A stretch of 12,581 nucleotides of DNA from a bacterium (lineage in GTDB: Bacteria; Nitrospinota_A; UBA7883; JACRGQ01), in contig JAKAGL010000041.1 of assembly GCA_021815535.1 (NCBI GenBank), forward strand, positions 1 through 12,581, in the 5' to 3' direction. A program made the position numbers and the translations under genes. Position 1 is the first letter of the stretch, and the number at the start of each line of letters is the position of its first letter. Below are positions 1 through 7,033 of the stretch, in pieces. Under the pieces are notes generated by a model that ran no database searches, was not told where the DNA came from, and was given only the letters and a program-made list of their open reading frames with translations.

Positions 1-1
1 T

Positions 2-379
2 TCGCTTGCGCTGGGCTGGGCCGAATCGTTGGGGGCGGGCGACATCTACATCGGCGTGAATGCGTTGGACTACAGCGGCTATCCCGACTGCCGGCCGGAT
101 TTCATCGCCGCGTTCGAGGCGATGGCGCGGCTGGCCACCAAGATGGGGGTGGAAGGGAAGCAGGCGATAAAGATCCACACCCCGCTCATCGGCATGACCA
201 AGGCGGAGATATTCAGGATAGGCGACGCCCTCGGCGTCGATTTCAGCCTGACGCACAGCTGCTACTCGCCGACGCCGGATGGGAGATCGTGCGGCCGGTG
301 CGATAGCTGCCTGCTTCGCCTGAAGGGATTTAAAGAGGCGGGCATCGAAGACCCGCTTGATTACGCGGAGCGGAAATGA
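2..379 (+). CDS. queC: 7-cyano-7-deazaguanine synthase QueC, C-terminal part
   Basis: This is the C-terminal part (about 125 residues) of QueC, the cytoplasmic ATP-dependent enzyme that converts 7-carboxy-7-deazaguanine to preQ0 for queuosine tRNA modification. The reading frame is already open at base 2, so the gene begins upstream of the window and no start is assigned. Visible family signatures are the substrate-pocket stretch GVNALDYSGYPDCRPDF and the terminal zinc site, HSCYSP followed by CGRCDSC (spacing C-x8-C-x2-C-x2-C). The C-terminus is complete. Its TGA overlaps the ATG of the next gene (ATGA), so the two are probably translationally coupled. Identification is firm. It belongs to the chromosomal flank, not to the phage. 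Confidence 0.95.
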   Translation, partial: SLALGWAESLGAGDIYIGVNALDYSGYPDCRPDFIAAFEAMARLATKMGVEGKQAIKIHTPLIGMTKAEIFRIGDALGVDFSLTHSCYSPTPDGRSCGRCDSCLLRLKGFKEAGIEDPLDYAERK

Positions 380-1167
380 TCGGCGTGCTCCTCACCAGCA
401 CCTGTTGGTACGAAGGGATCACGAAGGAGATATTCGGCGCGCGGGTGGAAGAGCTGGTGAACAGCATCCTCGCCGTGAAACACCACATCAGCCAGCCGTA
501 TGAACTGATCATTGCCGATAACTCGCCGCCGGATAAAATACCGACCGAGAAAATTATGGGATTTTGCCCGGAGCGGACGCTTTTTCTGCGATGCACCGTC
601 AACCCCGGCAAGAACGCGGGAGAGGCGGCGCTGGTGCGCGACGGACTGCACCTTTCGCACGCGCGCGGGCACCGCTGGTGCTTCAAGCTGACCGGGCGGT
701 ACTTCATTGACGGCGATTTCATGATCGACGGCGGCGTTGCCGCGCTGGAAGCAAGCGGGCGGAAGATGCTGGCGAAACTTCTGGGCAGGCCGATGCGGGA
801 TTCAAAAGATGCCGTGGGCCATCCGTTGTTCGCCGCCAATCAGGGGAACGGCAACTACCTGATGGGGGTCGCCACGCAGTGCTTCATAGCCGACCCCGCG
901 TGGATCGTGCAAAGCGGCGCGTTTCAGCGGGAGTATCTGTTCCGTGAGATACCATGGGTGAATTACGAGCAGGCGTTTTGGCACTGCCTCGACCATTCGC
1001 AGATACTTCACTGGCCGGAACTTCCGATCAGCGGGTTTGTGGGAAACCGCGGGATGAATATTCCTATTCAACTGCTGTTGCGGGGGGCGGGAAACGCGCA
1101 GTTCGGCCAGTTCGCCAATCCCGCCGATATTCCGGCCGTCGACATTTCATCGCTGCTGGAGGGGTGA
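376..1167 (+). CDS. glycosyltransferase-like protein
   Basis: A 263-residue cytoplasmic protein without a signal peptide or membrane segment. The N-terminal half resembles a GT-A nucleotide-sugar fold: a hydrophobic first strand (MIGVLLTSTC), then a strand ending in IIADNSPPD where GT-A enzymes bind the nucleotide, and later WCFKLTGRYFI, a motif recurring in glycosyltransferase-like proteins of cell-surface polysaccharide clusters. No clear DxD is visible; IDGDF just after the LTGRY motif is the nearest candidate. The start overlaps the queC stop and the next gene begins three bases after its stop, so queC, this gene and the methyltransferase form one operon. The acceptor and donor cannot be read from the sequence, and the family assignment rests on motif impression only. 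Confidence 0.6.
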   Translation: MIGVLLTSTCWYEGITKEIFGARVEELVNSILAVKHHISQPYELIIADNSPPDKIPTEKIMGFCPERTLFLRCTVNPGKNAGEAALVRDGLHLSHARGHRWCFKLTGRYFIDGDFMIDGGVAALEASGRKMLAKLLGRPMRDSKDAVGHPLFAANQGNGNYLMGVATQCFIADPAWIVQSGAFQREYLFREIPWVNYEQAFWHCLDHSQILHWPELPISGFVGNRGMNIPIQLLLRGAGNAQFGQFANPADIPAVDISSLLEG

Positions 1168-1170
1168 ATC

Positions 1171-1842
1171 GTGACAAAATCGCCATGCCGTGTGTGCAAC
1201 AGGGGCTCGTCGGTTTTTTACCGGGACAGCCGCACGTTTTACCGTTGCGGTAACTGCTCGCTGATCTTTACCGACGAGATCGCGCAGGCGCCCGATCAGG
1301 AAAAGCACTACAAGGCGCAGTGGGGCAACCAGCAGGACGAATTCTGGAAAGGGCAGGCGGAGGCGATCTTACAGATCATCCGGCGGTATCACGAGCCGCG
1401 CCACGTGCTCGATTTCGGCGCGGGAAGCGGCGCGCTCACCGATGAATTGCGGAGGCGGGGGGTGGACTGCACGCCGCTGGAACCGATGGTGCACGGTTTT
1501 TTGAAAGCGCAGTCTTATCCGCATAAATTCGACGCGATTATCGGCGTAGAGGTCATCGAGCATTTGCCGAACCTCTGGGAAGAGCTGCGTGAGATGGAAA
1601 AAGTGCTGGCCCCCGCCGGCATTATGCTGTTCACCACGTTATTGACCGAGGCGTTCGTCAACGCGCCCGACGCCGCCGCGCGGTTCAAAGAGTGGTGGTA
1701 CAAGGACGACCCGACGCATGTTACGTTTTTCGGCTACCGCTCGCTGGAGGTGTTGGGCGATATCGCCGGTTATGACGTTGACGTGATTTTGGACAAGGTC
1801 ATTGTTTTCACGCGCAAGGGCGGAAACCTATTCGTAGCGTAG
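1171..1842 (+). CDS. class I SAM-dependent methyltransferase with N-terminal zinc ribbon
   Basis: A 223-residue soluble protein with a GTG start three bases after the preceding stop. Residues 4-27 carry paired cysteines (CRVC then CGNC), a zinc ribbon common at the front of sugar and small-molecule methyltransferases. SAM motif I is VLDFGAGSG at about residues 69-77. GVEVIEHLPN near residues 122-131 is the post-motif acidic/EHL signature of Methyltransf_23-type enzymes. DPTHVTFFGYRSLE near residue 180 is another hallmark of this group. The substrate is unknown; beside a glycosyltransferase-like gene, a glycan or its precursor is a reasonable guess. Its last 15 bases overlap the tail of the convergent Lol permease gene, so no separate bidirectional terminator fits between them. 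Confidence 0.85.
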   Translation: MTKSPCRVCNRGSSVFYRDSRTFYRCGNCSLIFTDEIAQAPDQEKHYKAQWGNQQDEFWKGQAEAILQIIRRYHEPRHVLDFGAGSGALTDELRRRGVDCTPLEPMVHGFLKAQSYPHKFDAIIGVEVIEHLPNLWEELREMEKVLAPAGIMLFTTLLTEAFVNAPDAAARFKEWWYKDDPTHVTFFGYRSLEVLGDIAGYDVDVILDKVIVFTRKGGNLFVA

Positions 1843-3072
1843 CGCCTCGGCGGGATCGAGGCGGCTGGCGTTCCACGCGGGGTAAACCGCCGAAAGGGCG
1901 CTGATGACAAGCGCGCTGGCGGAGATGACCAGAAAATCCTTTGGATCCATCGTTACCGCAAGGGTCTTTGCGTTGTAGATATCCGACGGGATCTTGATGA
2001 ACTGGTATTTTTGCAGTGCGATGCACAGCCCGTAGCCCAGAATATTTCCCACCACGGTTCCCATCAGGCCGATCAGGAAGCCCTCCAGGAAAAAGATGCG
2101 CGAGATCACCCGCCGCGTGGCCCCCATCGATTTCAGGATGGCGATGTCGCGCCCTTTCTCCATTACGACCATAATCATGGTGCTGACGACGTTGAACGCC
2201 GCCACAAAGACGATGAGCACCAGGATGATGAAGATGGCCGCCTTTTCAAGCTTGAGCGCGTAGAAAAGGTTTTGGTTCATCTCCATCCAGTCGCGCGCGT
2301 AGTAGGGGACGCCGAGGGCCTTTTCAAGTTGGCGGGCGATATCGGCGGCGGCATAGATGTCGTCCACCTTCACTTCCACGCCCGATGCGCGGCCGGGAAT
2401 GTTCATGAACTCCTGCCCGGAGGCCAGCGATACCACCACCATGCCGCTGTCATACTGGAACATGCCGGAATGGAACAGCCCCGCGACGCGGAATTTTTCA
2501 ATCTTCGGCACCATCCCCATCGGCGTCATGTGCCCTTTGGGGCTGATGAGGCTCACCGTATCGCCCACCTTCAGGCTGAGGGTGTGGGCCAGCGCGTCGC
2601 CCAATATTACGCCGTTGCGGGTGAACTCGCCATCCTGGAACTTTGTGGTGAGGGCGGCCTTCATGTCGCCGTCACGCATGTATTGACGCAGGTCGGTGAC
2701 TTCCGCCTCGGTTGACGGGTCGACGCCGCGCATTACCGCCCCCGCCGAGCGGGTTTCGGAAGAGACCAGCATCTCGCCGTAGATGTAGGGCGCGGCGGCC
2801 TTGACGTGGGGATTCTCTTTCACTTTTTGAACCACCGCGCCGTAATCCTTAATGTTGGATTCGAAAGAATTAAGGATGACGATGTGCGAATAGGTGCCGA
2901 GGATCTTGTCGCGCAGTTCGTTCTGCATGCCGGTCATGACGGAGATGACGACGATGAGCGCCATCACCCCCACGGCGATGCCGCCGACCGATATCCAGGT
3001 GATGAGCGAGATAAAAGCCTGCCGCCGTTTTGCCTTGAGGTAGCGCAGGCTCATGAACAGTTCAAACATCAT
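1828..3072 (-). CDS. lolC: lipoprotein-releasing ABC transporter permease, LolC/LolE family
   Basis: A 414-residue inner-membrane permease of the Lol system, which extracts outer-membrane lipoproteins and passes them to LolA, powered by LolD. The N-terminus (FELFMSLRYLKAKRRQAF) followed by a transmembrane helix at about residues 22-48 with GGIAVGVMALIVVISVM, and the MTGMQNELRDKILG stretch, are diagnostic of LolC/E. A periplasmic domain fills about residues 50-265. Three C-terminal helices follow, with the FtsX-type coupling segment EKGRDIAILKSMGAT between the first two. Length is normal for the family. LolC and LolE cannot be told apart from one copy, and many bacteria have a single merged LolCE. 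The element joins directly upstream of the start, so any native promoter may now lie on the far side of the insertion. Confidence 0.95.
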   Translation of the reverse strand: MMFELFMSLRYLKAKRRQAFISLITWISVGGIAVGVMALIVVISVMTGMQNELRDKILGTYSHIVILNSFESNIKDYGAVVQKVKENPHVKAAAPYIYGEMLVSSETRSAGAVMRGVDPSTEAEVTDLRQYMRDGDMKAALTTKFQDGEFTRNGVILGDALAHTLSLKVGDTVSLISPKGHMTPMGMVPKIEKFRVAGLFHSGMFQYDSGMVVVSLASGQEFMNIPGRASGVEVKVDDIYAAADIARQLEKALGVPYYARDWMEMNQNLFYALKLEKAAIFIILVLIVFVAAFNVVSTMIMVVMEKGRDIAILKSMGATRRVISRIFFLEGFLIGLMGTVVGNILGYGLCIALQKYQFIKIPSDIYNAKTLAVTMDPKDFLVISASALVISALSAVYPAWNASRLDPAEALRYE

Positions 3073-3099
3073 TGGGGTATATTCTTCAATTACTTAATG

Positions 3100-3139
3100 C
3101 CGTCCAGTGTAAATCCAGTGCAACATTCCAGTGCAACAT
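3100..3139. repeat. tandem 13-bp repeats at the element boundary (candidate att/integrase arm sites)
   Basis: Two perfect adjacent copies of TCCAGTGCAACAT lie at 3114-3126 and 3127-3139, preceded by a degenerate partial copy (TCCAGTGTAAA, 3103-3113). They occupy the short gap between the start of the Lol permease and the end of the integrase gene, the usual place for an attachment site or integrase arm-binding sites. No tRNA or tmRNA is present at this junction, so integration was apparently intergenic. The exact core cannot be defined without the other end of the element or an empty site. Confidence 0.45.
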
Positions 3140-4314
3140 CAAGAGTTTTTAACCTCTTTTTTGTCCTTTGAAAACAGATCCACCACCGGCGCGGTACTCT
3201 GAACCGAGACAAGATTCAGCGCCGTCATGTCCATATATTTTTTCGTGGTGTTCATGTTTGAATGTCCGGCGTACTGCTGGATGAGCAGTGGATTAATTCC
3301 CCTGACGGCCGCCTGGGTAAGAAGACTGTGCCTGAACAGTTCATAAGGGGTTATCTTCAACCCCTCCGCCTTTATCGCCGTCATCGCTACCTTGTAAAGC
3401 GACGCATGGACGTATGGCTTACCTCGGAACGTGAAGACAAAAGCATCAGGAAGCTGATTATGGCAGAGGGCAAATAAGGCGCCGGCCAATTCAGGGTGCA
3501 AGGGCAATACGCGCACTTTGCCGGTCTTTGTGGAGGAAAGCCCGTAATTGGTCAACTGGCGCTGTACGGTGATCGTATTGCGCTGGAAGTCTATGTCCTT
3601 GACCATCAGGCCGCGCACTTCCCCGATTCTCATGCCGTGGCGCATGGCAAAATGGATTATGGCCTTGTGTTTTTCCGGCACTCTGGCCAGAATCCGGTTT
3701 TGGGCATCGTAATCCGCCCATCGTATGCCCCGGTCGGGAACATGAACATGAGGCACCGCGGGGGTTTTCGAGATAATTTCCGCCTTGGCGCAGTGATTCA
3801 AAAACGCCGTCAAGATAGCAAGGATCACCCGCTTGCAAATCGGAGCCATATCATTGGGGAGTGTCTTCAAGAATTCCATGCAGTGAAAGGCTTTGATTTC
3901 CGAGACGTCCATCGCTCCAAAGAAGGGGATGATGTATAGGCGGGCATAGGAATCATAGCTCGCCATTGTTGAGGGCTTATTCACCTCCCGCTTATCGTTA
4001 AGCCATATGTTTATCTGGTTTTTGAACAGCCAGCGTTTGCCGGTGGTGGCTTGGTATTTGTAGGGGTTGTGGCACTTTTGCAGGATTTCGGCGTTGATCT
4101 GGATGGCTATGGCGTTGGCCGCGTTTTTCGAGGCGAACGGAAACCCGGCGGGGTCTTTAAATACCCGCCATGTCTGCTTATCATATCGGTAGTATAGGAA
4201 AAAGCGCGATTCTAGCCCCGCTGCGCTTTTGCGCTGATACACCCTGACACCCATTTCGCCATCATACGGTGAAACGGGTGAGGGGTAAAGGGGGGCGGTT
4301 TTATTACGAACCAT
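3139..4314 (-). CDS. int: tyrosine-type site-specific recombinase (phage integrase)
   Basis: A 391-residue tyrosine recombinase expected to integrate and excise the element. Order: N-terminal arm-binding-like region (about 20-90), SAM-like core-binding domain (about 95-190, beginning WLFKNQINIWLNDK), catalytic domain (about 195-365). Visible catalytic residues are R229 in HGMRIGEVRGL, a lysine near 263 (STKTGKVRVLPL), R328-H329 in TPYELFRHS, H351 in YAGHS and the nucleophile Y360 in TTKKYM. The first histidine of the usual H-x-x-R box is glutamate here (E-L-F-R). It overlaps the upstream gene by 11 bases and is the third gene of a leftward operon. A second possible start is Met21 (4254), just before MGVRVYQRKSA. 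Its stop touches the tandem repeats at the chromosome junction. Confidence 0.93.
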   Translation of the reverse strand: MVRNKTAPLYPSPVSPYDGEMGVRVYQRKSAAGLESRFFLYYRYDKQTWRVFKDPAGFPFASKNAANAIAIQINAEILQKCHNPYKYQATTGKRWLFKNQINIWLNDKREVNKPSTMASYDSYARLYIIPFFGAMDVSEIKAFHCMEFLKTLPNDMAPICKRVILAILTAFLNHCAKAEIISKTPAVPHVHVPDRGIRWADYDAQNRILARVPEKHKAIIHFAMRHGMRIGEVRGLMVKDIDFQRNTITVQRQLTNYGLSSTKTGKVRVLPLHPELAGALFALCHNQLPDAFVFTFRGKPYVHASLYKVAMTAIKAEGLKITPYELFRHSLLTQAAVRGINPLLIQQYAGHSNMNTTKKYMDMTALNLVSVQSTAPVVDLFSKDKKEVKNS

Positions 4315-4801
4315 TTGCCGCCTGCCATTTTCGGTAGTCCTTTTTTAACTCGCAGAACGCGGCAAAAAATGCACCATCGTCGGTATCTAATTGCCGCTTG
4401 CTGGTAAATTCCTTGCCAACCATCCCCGTTATGTGCCGCTTCATGCTTTTGTCTGCCTTGTACGACGTTTGCTCACCCATGAACGCCCAGAAATCCGGTT
4501 CGTTCACCAAGCCGATGGCCTCCCTGCATCTTGGGCCGGTTGGCGGTTTCGATTCGGCGGGTTTTTCTGCAGCCGTAATTGGCGTCGCGGCTTGCGCGGC
4601 TTCGTTGTCAAAATCAACGCGGTTACAGACAATGGCGAAAGTCGCGCCCTTTAATGTCGCATCTTGAAATTTCTCCCACGCCGTTTTTTTAACTTCAAGC
4701 GTAAGGCGATAATAGGGCACATCGTCTTTTTTGCTTGCAGACGGTTTAATATTGAACGCCTCGAACTGCACGGCGTTGCCGGGGAAGTCAAGCGGGTTCA
4801 T
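4304..4801 (-). CDS. conserved-looking phage protein of unknown function
   Basis: A 165-residue soluble protein starting MNPLDFPGNAVQF. I chose the ATG at 4801 because it forms an ATGA overlap with the HNH gene stop (4798-4800). A start nine codons further upstream is possible but would sit inside the HNH gene. The N-terminal half (about 1-75) looks like a compact beta-rich domain (FEAFNIKP, YYRLTLEVKKTAW, GATFAIVCNRVDF). A low-complexity Ala/Pro/Glu linker covers about 75-95. The C-terminal half has CREAIGLVNEPDFWAF and a later SKRQLDTDDGAFFAAF. That second part resembles a small helical domain I associate with phage recombination-module proteins, with a conserved SR.LD pattern, but this is recall and not proof. 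Its role next to the integrase is unknown. Confidence 0.75.
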   Translation of the reverse strand: MNPLDFPGNAVQFEAFNIKPSASKKDDVPYYRLTLEVKKTAWEKFQDATLKGATFAIVCNRVDFDNEAAQAATPITAAEKPAESKPPTGPRCREAIGLVNEPDFWAFMGEQTSYKADKSMKRHITGMVGKEFTSKRQLDTDDGAFFAAFCELKKDYRKWQAANGS

Positions 4802-5364
4802 ATGTTGATGCCCGTAAGGTGAGTCCAATTCTCGCCTTTTTTTATTTTATGAATGAGTGTTTTATTAACTCCGAATTTTCTGCCTATTGATGCCAAGCTA
4901 TTGCCGGATTTCAAAAGCGAGATAATTTCCAAAACATCAGAATCGTTAAGTTTGCAATTTCCGTTTCTGCTCCCTATCGGTGCGGTTCCGTGAATTACGC
5001 GATCTGCGCAATTTTCTTTTTTTGTACCCCATGCCAAGTTAGAAATTCGATTGTTTACCCTATTGCCGTCAATATGCCTACATTCTTGCCCTGGCAATCC
5101 TTCACCACGAAATGCCAGCAAAACCATTCTGTGCACGGCTACAAATTTGTGACCACTGTGTCCGCAAAGAAGAACCCTTAGATAGCCATAGCGGGATAGC
5201 GCAAGCCTCAGTTTTTTTATTTTCCCACACTTTAAAGACCAGATATTCCCTTCTTCATCAGCCGCATAGTCGATAAAGTTGGGAATGGGCTTTAAATGAG
5301 AATTTCCAACGAGCGTGGATATTTTGCGGCTGGCGAACGGGATAACACAGTTTGGAGAAGGCAT
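4798..5364 (-). CDS. HNH homing-type endonuclease with NUMOD4 and C-terminal helix-turn-helix
   Basis: A 188-residue free-standing homing-type endonuclease. A NUMOD4-like DNA-binding motif lies at about 25-48 (KPIPNFIDYAADEEGNIWSL). The HNH_3 nuclease core is at about 70-118: H78 in VHRMVLLAF, then CRHIDGNRVNNRISNLAWGT with H97, N101 and N109. A C-terminal helix-turn-helix is at about 140-180 (SLASIGRKFGVNKTLIHKIKKG). Such enzymes nick or cut DNA and spread themselves, and are common in phage genomes. The protein has about 23 residues (MPSPNCVIPFASRKISTLV...) before NUMOD4 with no start codon between them, so the extension is real if the gene is translated. It heads the leftward operon that ends in the integrase. 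Confidence 0.9.
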   Translation of the reverse strand: MPSPNCVIPFASRKISTLVGNSHLKPIPNFIDYAADEEGNIWSLKCGKIKKLRLALSRYGYLRVLLCGHSGHKFVAVHRMVLLAFRGEGLPGQECRHIDGNRVNNRISNLAWGTKKENCADRVIHGTAPIGSRNGNCKLNDSDVLEIISLLKSGNSLASIGRKFGVNKTLIHKIKKGENWTHLTGINI

Positions 5365-5366
5365 AT

Positions 5367-5385
5367 GCGCCCTTATTAAAGGCGC
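5367..5385. promoter_or_regulatory. palindrome at the ribosome site of the HNH operon
   Basis: GCGCCCTTATTAAAGGCGC is a near-perfect 19-bp palindrome ending two bases before the HNH start codon. On the - strand it contains the presumed Shine-Dalgarno (AAGG). It could be a repressor operator or an RNA hairpin that hides the ribosome site; the sequence alone does not decide. Confidence 0.4.
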
Positions 5386-5422
5386 GGCTGGAACGATGGC
5401 TACAATCTAGCAGGGGAAAAGG

Positions 5423-5442
5423 GGGAAGTCAAATCACTTCCC
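5423..5442 (-). terminator. possible terminator hairpin of the exported-protein operon
   Basis: GGGAAGT and ACTTCCC form a 7-bp stem with a 6-nt loop overlapping the stop codon of the 79-aa gene. In the - direction it is followed by a C/T-rich run (CCCTTTTCCCC) and not a clean T tract, so termination may be weak. It separates the exported-protein genes from the HNH operon. Confidence 0.35.
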
Positions 5443-5673
5443 GCCCTCTTTGCCAGTATAAGGGTTGATGTTTCCCTTTGCGCTGTAGTTGTCACTCTTG
5501 GTCTTGTTTGGATTCGTGGCGCGGTGTGGGGCAATATAAGTACCATCTTTCTTGATGTACGGTTTTACGGCATGACTCCGCGGATTACTGCCGGTTCCGT
5601 AACCTCTTCCACCACGCGCTTCGGCGGTGAAGGCAAAAGCGAGAATAACGGCAAGGAAGATAAGTTTTTTCAT
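5434..5673 (-). CDS. small exported protein, NPYTG family (copy 1)
   Basis: A 79-residue protein with a clear Sec signal peptide (MKKLIFLAVILAFAFTAEA, cleavage probably after AEA). The short mature part is glycine-rich and then carries KKDGTYIAPHRATNP and GNINPYTGKEGG. The same pattern (KDGxYxAP, then the NY-S-KGN-NPYTG block) is in the neighbouring gene, so the two are tandem paralogues. Similar short exported proteins recur in proteobacteria and their mobile DNA as far as I recall, without an assigned function. An AAGGAA ribosome site precedes the ATG. The gene is last in a leftward series of three exported-protein genes. Confidence 0.75.
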   Translation of the reverse strand: MKKLIFLAVILAFAFTAEARGGRGYGTGSNPRSHAVKPYIKKDGTYIAPHRATNPNKTKSDNYSAKGNINPYTGKEGGK

Positions 5674-5710
5674 TTGTTCATTTCCTTAATCGCATCCGCA
5701 CGATGGGATA

Positions 5711-6031
5711 TTATTCATCATCGCTATTTCCATCATTTCCACCGTTTCCGTAACTGCCGCCGTTGTTTTCATAACCGGGATTGCCGTAGGTCTTCTGGTT
5801 GTACTCCGGCGTGCGGTCGTTCCATGTGCGGGAGTTGGTTCCGCTTTGGCCGGTGTACGGATTGTAATTTCCTTTGGTGCTGTAATTGTTGTTGTAGGAG
5901 TTGTCCGGTGCGGAGCGGGTGTACGGTGCGACGTAGATGCCGTCTTTTCTAGAATATCCGTGGACATACTGATCTCTTGCAAATGCGATGGTAGAAATGA
6001 GAACAAGCGCAAACGTAAGTAAAGTTTTCAT
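5711..6031 (-). CDS. small exported protein, NPYTG family (copy 2)
   Basis: A 106-residue protein with a signal peptide (MKTLLTFALVLISTIAFA). The mature region holds GYSRKDGIYVAPYTRSAPD and NNYSTKGNYNPYTGQSGT, the two blocks shared with the downstream 79-aa paralogue. It then has a tail of about 40 residues rich in Asn, Gly, Tyr and Asp, ending SDDE, probably disordered. Its ATG overlaps the stop of the upstream gene (ATGA), which indicates translational coupling, and AAAAGGAG lies just before it. Probably periplasmic or surface-exposed; no catalytic residues are visible. Function unknown. Confidence 0.75.
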   Translation of the reverse strand: MKTLLTFALVLISTIAFARDQYVHGYSRKDGIYVAPYTRSAPDNSYNNNYSTKGNYNPYTGQSGTNSRTWNDRTPEYNQKTYGNPGYENNGGSYGNGGNDGNSDDE

Positions 6032-6429
6032 GGGGACTCCTTTTCTAAATGGTTGGCTTGATATGTTAGGTTATGGAGAATATAGTCGAACGCATCATAT
6101 CTAAGGTCGTTATAAACTTTCTCAAATGTCTTTGCTTTCCGCATGAATTTTTCCGAAGGGGTTAAGAAATTTAAAGTATCCACCGATTGTTCGTAAATGT
6201 TCCAATCAATTTTTTCCTGCTCCGCTGCATCAAGTTCTTTTTTATAATCCTCCAATGCTTTTCTGTATTGTTCTTCTGCCTTGCGTCTGCCAATGGCACC
6301 AGCCAAAGAGGATAAGCCTTGATTCAGGCCGCTAAAGTCCAAAACGTATGGATTTTGCGCATATGGATTTTGCGCAAACGATGCCGAAGGAATCGAAAGC
6401 AGCATAATCAAGAAAAAGATTTTCTTCAC
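6028..6429 (-). CDS. exported helical protein of unknown function
   Basis: A 133-residue protein with a signal peptide (MKKIFFLIMLLSIPSASFA). I prefer the GTG at 6429 because AGGAGG lies six bases before it; a TTG two codons upstream would sit inside that ribosome site. The mature N-terminus repeats AQNPY twice, then a charged, mostly helical region (about 45-85, REEQYRKALEDYKKEL-like composition) suggests a coiled coil. No known domain is recognised. It is the first gene of the leftward exported-protein operon and is driven from the conserved upstream region with the ATAACCC-type operator. The next gene is coupled by an ATGA overlap. Confidence 0.7.
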   Translation of the reverse strand: MKKIFFLIMLLSIPSASFAQNPYAQNPYVLDFSGLNQGLSSLAGAIGRRKAEEQYRKALEDYKKELDAAEQEKIDWNIYEQSVDTLNFLTPSEKFMRKAKTFEKVYNDLRYDAFDYILHNLTYQANHLEKESP

Positions 6430-6461
6430 TCCCAACCTCCTCCCACAATTTTACCCCTTCC

Positions 6462-6526
6462 CGGAAAAAAATCTATAACCCCAAAGGGTTATTTACTTTT
6501 CACGAAAGAAAACCGAATATATAAGG
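6462..6526. promoter_or_regulatory. divergent regulatory region A with 18-bp operator
   Basis: ATAACCCCAAAGGGTTAT (6475-6492) is a perfect 7+7 inverted repeat with a 4-base spacer. It lies between the exported-protein operon and a rightward micro-gene. Flanking bases (atct before it, then acgaaa-n2-aaaccgaa and an AT-rich TATATA) are repeated at 8187-8240 in front of the outer-membrane protein gene. TATAGA on the - strand beside the repeat could be the leftward -10, and TATATA near 6520 a rightward -10. The position suggests a repressor site covering the leftward promoter. Confidence 0.6.
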
Positions 6527-6588
6527 GTGTCCGGTGCGGGCCGTTGCAACGCCGCTGATCCCGCGCTTTGCTTTCCGTGGAGGGAAAG

Positions 6589-6687
6589 ATGCTCAAACGG
6601 GTTTTGCAGTCGTTCGGGGTGTGGTGGGGGTTTCTGTGGTGCAGCGAGAAGGATGCGGCGATCATCAAGGTGCGCCTTCGGTTGTAG
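6589..6687 (+). CDS. micro-gene A, 32-aa Trp-rich peptide
   Basis: A 32-codon frame (MLKRVLQSFGVWWGFLWC... ending RLRL) preceded by GGAGG five bases before the ATG. It is divergent from the exported-protein operon and its last 23 bases overlap the convergent toxin-candidate gene. The peptide has a short hydrophobic, tryptophan-rich core between basic ends, so it could lie at a membrane. What makes it credible is a homologue at 8276-8371 in the same context, sharing VWW-x-FL-x-C and nearly the same length. No known family is recognised; a small membrane-active peptide, a regulatory leader peptide or a small protein partner are all possible. Confidence 0.5.
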   Translation: MLKRVLQSFGVWWGFLWCSEKDAAIIKVRLRL

Positions 6688-7033
6688 CTGTAGACGAAAA
6701 ATTTACCCTTATCATCGCGGCGGCGTCCGCTTCTTTCTTGTAAAAACCTTTTTTCCAGATAGCGATCATGGTCAGTATTTTTAGATTTTCGTGAATCATG
6801 AACACGCAACGGAGGCCGTCGCTCTTGCTCATATTGTGGGATTTTAGGCCGATGCGCATTTTTCTGACGTGAAAGGTCCCAAATCCTTGAAGCCTGTCGC
6901 CGATGAAAGGGTTGGACAAAAGCGATTTGATGGCCCCCGCCACTTCGCTTTCCGTCCCGGGATATTTTTCCTCAAGCCCGTTAAGCTGGCGAACGAAGCA
7001 GTCGGGCCTTGTGTTTTCAGTGAATCCCGGCAT
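6665..7033 (-). CDS. RelE/ParE-like toxin candidate
   Basis: About 122 residues from Met at 7033 (MPGFTENTRPDCFVRQL); an in-frame Met at 7087 is an alternative start. The protein has the layout of the RelE/ParE/YafQ toxin superfamily: an N-terminal helical pair (FVRQLNGLEEKYP, EVAGAIKSLLSNPFIGDRL), then beta strands with HVRKMRIGLKS, GLRCVFMIHENLKILTMIAIWKKGFYKKE, matching the family's K-R-x-R, G-x-R and hydrophobic-strand-K pattern. These toxins cleave mRNA on the ribosome or poison gyrase. It overlaps the upstream 134-aa gene by 17 bases. No canonical small antitoxin gene is adjacent; the 134-aa protein or the micro-peptide could fill that role, but this is a guess. Confidence 0.6.
   Translation of the reverse strand: MPGFTENTRPDCFVRQLNGLEEKYPGTESEVAGAIKSLLSNPFIGDRLQGFGTFHVRKMRIGLKSHNMSKSDGLRCVFMIHENLKILTMIAIWKKGFYKKEADAAAMIRVNFSSTATTEGAP

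Noticed and set aside
2011..2715. A 234-codon + frame opposite the Lol permease
   Set aside because: His/Asp/Gln-rich antisense reading of a well identified permease gene; no ribosome site and no domain.
5686..6012. A Thr-rich 108-codon - frame across the NPYTG copy 2 gene
   Set aside because: It is the shifted frame of the signal-peptide-bearing gene at 5711-6031, with a low-complexity composition typical of such shadows.
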